This document shows positions 5,920 through 6,968 of a stretch of 6,968 nt of DNA, in pieces. Location: assembly GCA_964395915.1 (NCBI GenBank), contig CAYNDB010000121.1, positions 1 to 6,968 on the forward strand, read 5' to 3'. The position numbers were made by a program, and so were the translations under genes. The notes beneath the pieces were generated by a model, which saw nothing but the letters and a program-made list of their open reading frames with translations, was not told the origin of the DNA and searched no databases. The DNA is from CAYNDB01 sp964395915 (GTDB lineage: Bacteria > Nitrospinota_A > UBA7883 > JAJRTC01). Positions within the stretch are counted from its first letter, which is position 1. Each line of letters begins with the position of its first letter.

Positions 5920-6903
5920 ATGAGCTTAGGTTTAACTAATTCCAAGTTTGCCATGGGACAACCCCCACAGCGGATGGGGTTGGTGTCAAGAAAATATAAG
6001 GTCACAACTTCAATAGCTGAAGGCGCTGTCTTTATTCCGAAACCGCGTAAACGGGTTACGTTTGAAATGAACCTGCCTGGCAGCGGTCCCACGGAAGTGA
6101 ATAGGCGCCGTTATGATCCTATTCCCCTTCCTGGCACAGGCAAATTGGGTAAGGCGAATGTTGTCGATAGCATGACAAGAGGAGAGCTTGGCGCCAACGG
6201 GGTGACGGAGCGGTTCGATTTCTCTGCGTATACAGGCGCGCCGCAGGGATATGTAAAAATGAATATCGATTACACACCGGAGAAGCAGAGTGATGTGATC
6301 GTTACGCAGGAAGAAGGTCGGCAGGTTAACAATGCCGCGATCCATTTTACACAGCAATACGATTCGTATGGCAGGCCGCGAATAGGATTCTCCAGAGAGC
6401 CATATGATTTTGCGGCTACGAAGTTTGTGTCTGTGACGAACCAGATAGCGTTTCAACAAAATACTTCTAAAACACGCGAAAGTTTCAATGAATACCTGCT
6501 CAACGGCTCCGGCTCAAAAGACGCTGAACCGCAGGTTTTAGGACAGGATGGCCCCAAATTCAACGAAACGCCGATATTCGGATCCTCTTACGCCGACGCT
6601 TTTAACCCAGGGGTGAAGGTTGGAGCTGAAGATTATTTTCTTGGACCCAAGCCGGGCAACGTGGGGTTTAAGGAAATCAGCGCCGAAGAGTCTTTCAAAG
6701 CGCAACAGGTTGAGAAAATCGATACGCTTGGCGACAATCCATCCAGCGCCGGTAAAAGCGAAAAATATTTTGGCGCCGGCTCATTCGACAATGGGAATAG
6801 TGTGGTTTTGCCGGGATCAGGTGGCGGTGGAGAGCCAATGCCTGGCCTCTTTGATGGCGAGATTGACACTGGTGAAGTGAAGACGCTCGATGTTTCCGCC
6901 TAA
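5920..6903 (+). CDS. Protein of unknown function, low complexity, LPG(S/T)G motifs
   Basis: I do not recognise this 327-residue protein. It starts MSLGLTNSKF, is well expressed judging by its strong GGAGG site, and has no signal peptide or membrane segment. It has no cysteine or tryptophan and is rich in Gly, Ser, Asn, Pro and charged residues, so much of it is probably disordered. Three motifs recur: LPGSG at 52-56, LPGTG at 70-74 and LPGSG at 297-301, the last continuing into a glycine run (GGGG, 301-304) and an acidic tail. They are not sortase signals, since no hydrophobic tail follows. Basic patches lie at 41-45 and 62-64. The one helix-like stretch is 168-196 (core TNQIAFQQNT and FNEYLLNG), faintly like the C-terminal helix of flagellar axial proteins, but here it is central. 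The lack of Cys and Trp and the sigma-28-like promoter allow, but do not prove, an exported structural protein. The gene seems to be a single unit after hflC, separated by 256 bases. Confidence 0.8.
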   Translation: MSLGLTNSKFAMGQPPQRMGLVSRKYKVTTSIAEGAVFIPKPRKRVTFEMNLPGSGPTEVNRRRYDPIPLPGTGKLGKANVVDSMTRGELGANGVTERFDFSAYTGAPQGYVKMNIDYTPEKQSDVIVTQEEGRQVNNAAIHFTQQYDSYGRPRIGFSREPYDFAATKFVSVTNQIAFQQNTSKTRESFNEYLLNGSGSKDAEPQVLGQDGPKFNETPIFGSSYADAFNPGVKVGAEDYFLGPKPGNVGFKEISAEESFKAQQVEKIDTLGDNPSSAGKSEKYFGAGSFDNGNSVVLPGSGGGGEPMPGLFDGEIDTGEVKTLDVSA

Positions 6904-6916
6904 GCCCAAAACGAAT

Positions 6917-6968
6917 CTGAGCGGCGTGTGCGTTCCTCGTCTGTAAGCGTCAGCGTTCGAAGGCTCAG
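6917..6968. repeat. Inverted repeat at the window edge
   Basis: CTGAGC (6917-6922) is the reverse complement of GCTCAG (6963-6968), 40 bases apart. Because the right arm ends at the window edge, its true length is unknown. No U-run or compact hairpin is visible, so it is not a normal intrinsic terminator as seen here. The rest of 6904-6968 holds no gene I can support. Confidence 0.3.

Noticed and set aside
6073..6141. LPGTG read as a sortase anchoring signal
   Set aside because: It is internal, repeated, and not followed by a hydrophobic segment and basic tail; the protein has no signal peptide either.
6951..6968. tRNA T-loop-like GTTCGAA near the right end
   Set aside because: The flanking bases do not form the five-pair T-stem, and no acceptor or anticodon arm is seen.

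Overview
The window looks like ordinary bacterial chromosome with a moderate, roughly even base composition, five main genes and one orphan region at the right end. It is probably a Gram-negative organism: hflK and hflC encode inner-membrane SPFH proteins, and Shine-Dalgarno sites and near-consensus sigma-70 promoters are visible. The exact lineage cannot be read from the sequence. A delta-proteobacterial or Nitrospinota-like host is only an impression from protein style.

Layout. (1) Positions 3-1334, minus strand: a complete threonine synthase of the plant-like type. (2) Positions 1335-1443: a compact divergent control region. A perfect TTGACA-16-TATAAT promoter drives thrC, and a weaker candidate reads toward priA with an overlapping -35 box. 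(3) Positions 1444-3672, plus: primosomal helicase PriA, complete, with all helicase motifs and eight zinc-binding cysteines. A longer reading from a TTG at 1369 is open, but it would place the thrC promoter inside the gene. (4) Positions 3673-3753: an intergenic stretch with a strong sigma-70 promoter (TTGACT-17-TATACT). (5) Positions 3754-5663, plus: hflK and hflC, two bases apart, forming the FtsH-modulating membrane complex. (6) Positions 5664-5919: a non-coding leader holding a weak hairpin after hflC, a sigma-28-like promoter candidate, a predicted three-stem RNA fold and a possible 22-codon leader ORF. (7) Positions 5920-6903, plus: a 327-residue protein of unknown function without cysteine or tryptophan, with three LPG(S/T)G motifs and a glycine-rich tail. 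(8) Positions 6904-6968: no gene; an inverted repeat runs to the window edge.

The first four genes are housekeeping functions (amino-acid synthesis, replication restart, membrane proteolysis control) and show no functional linkage beyond adjacency; only hflK-hflC is a clear operon. The part most likely to hold something undescribed is 5772-6903, where an apparently dedicated promoter, a structured leader, a possible coupled short ORF and an unrecognised low-complexity protein sit together. Mobile elements, tRNA or rRNA genes and CRISPR arrays were not seen.
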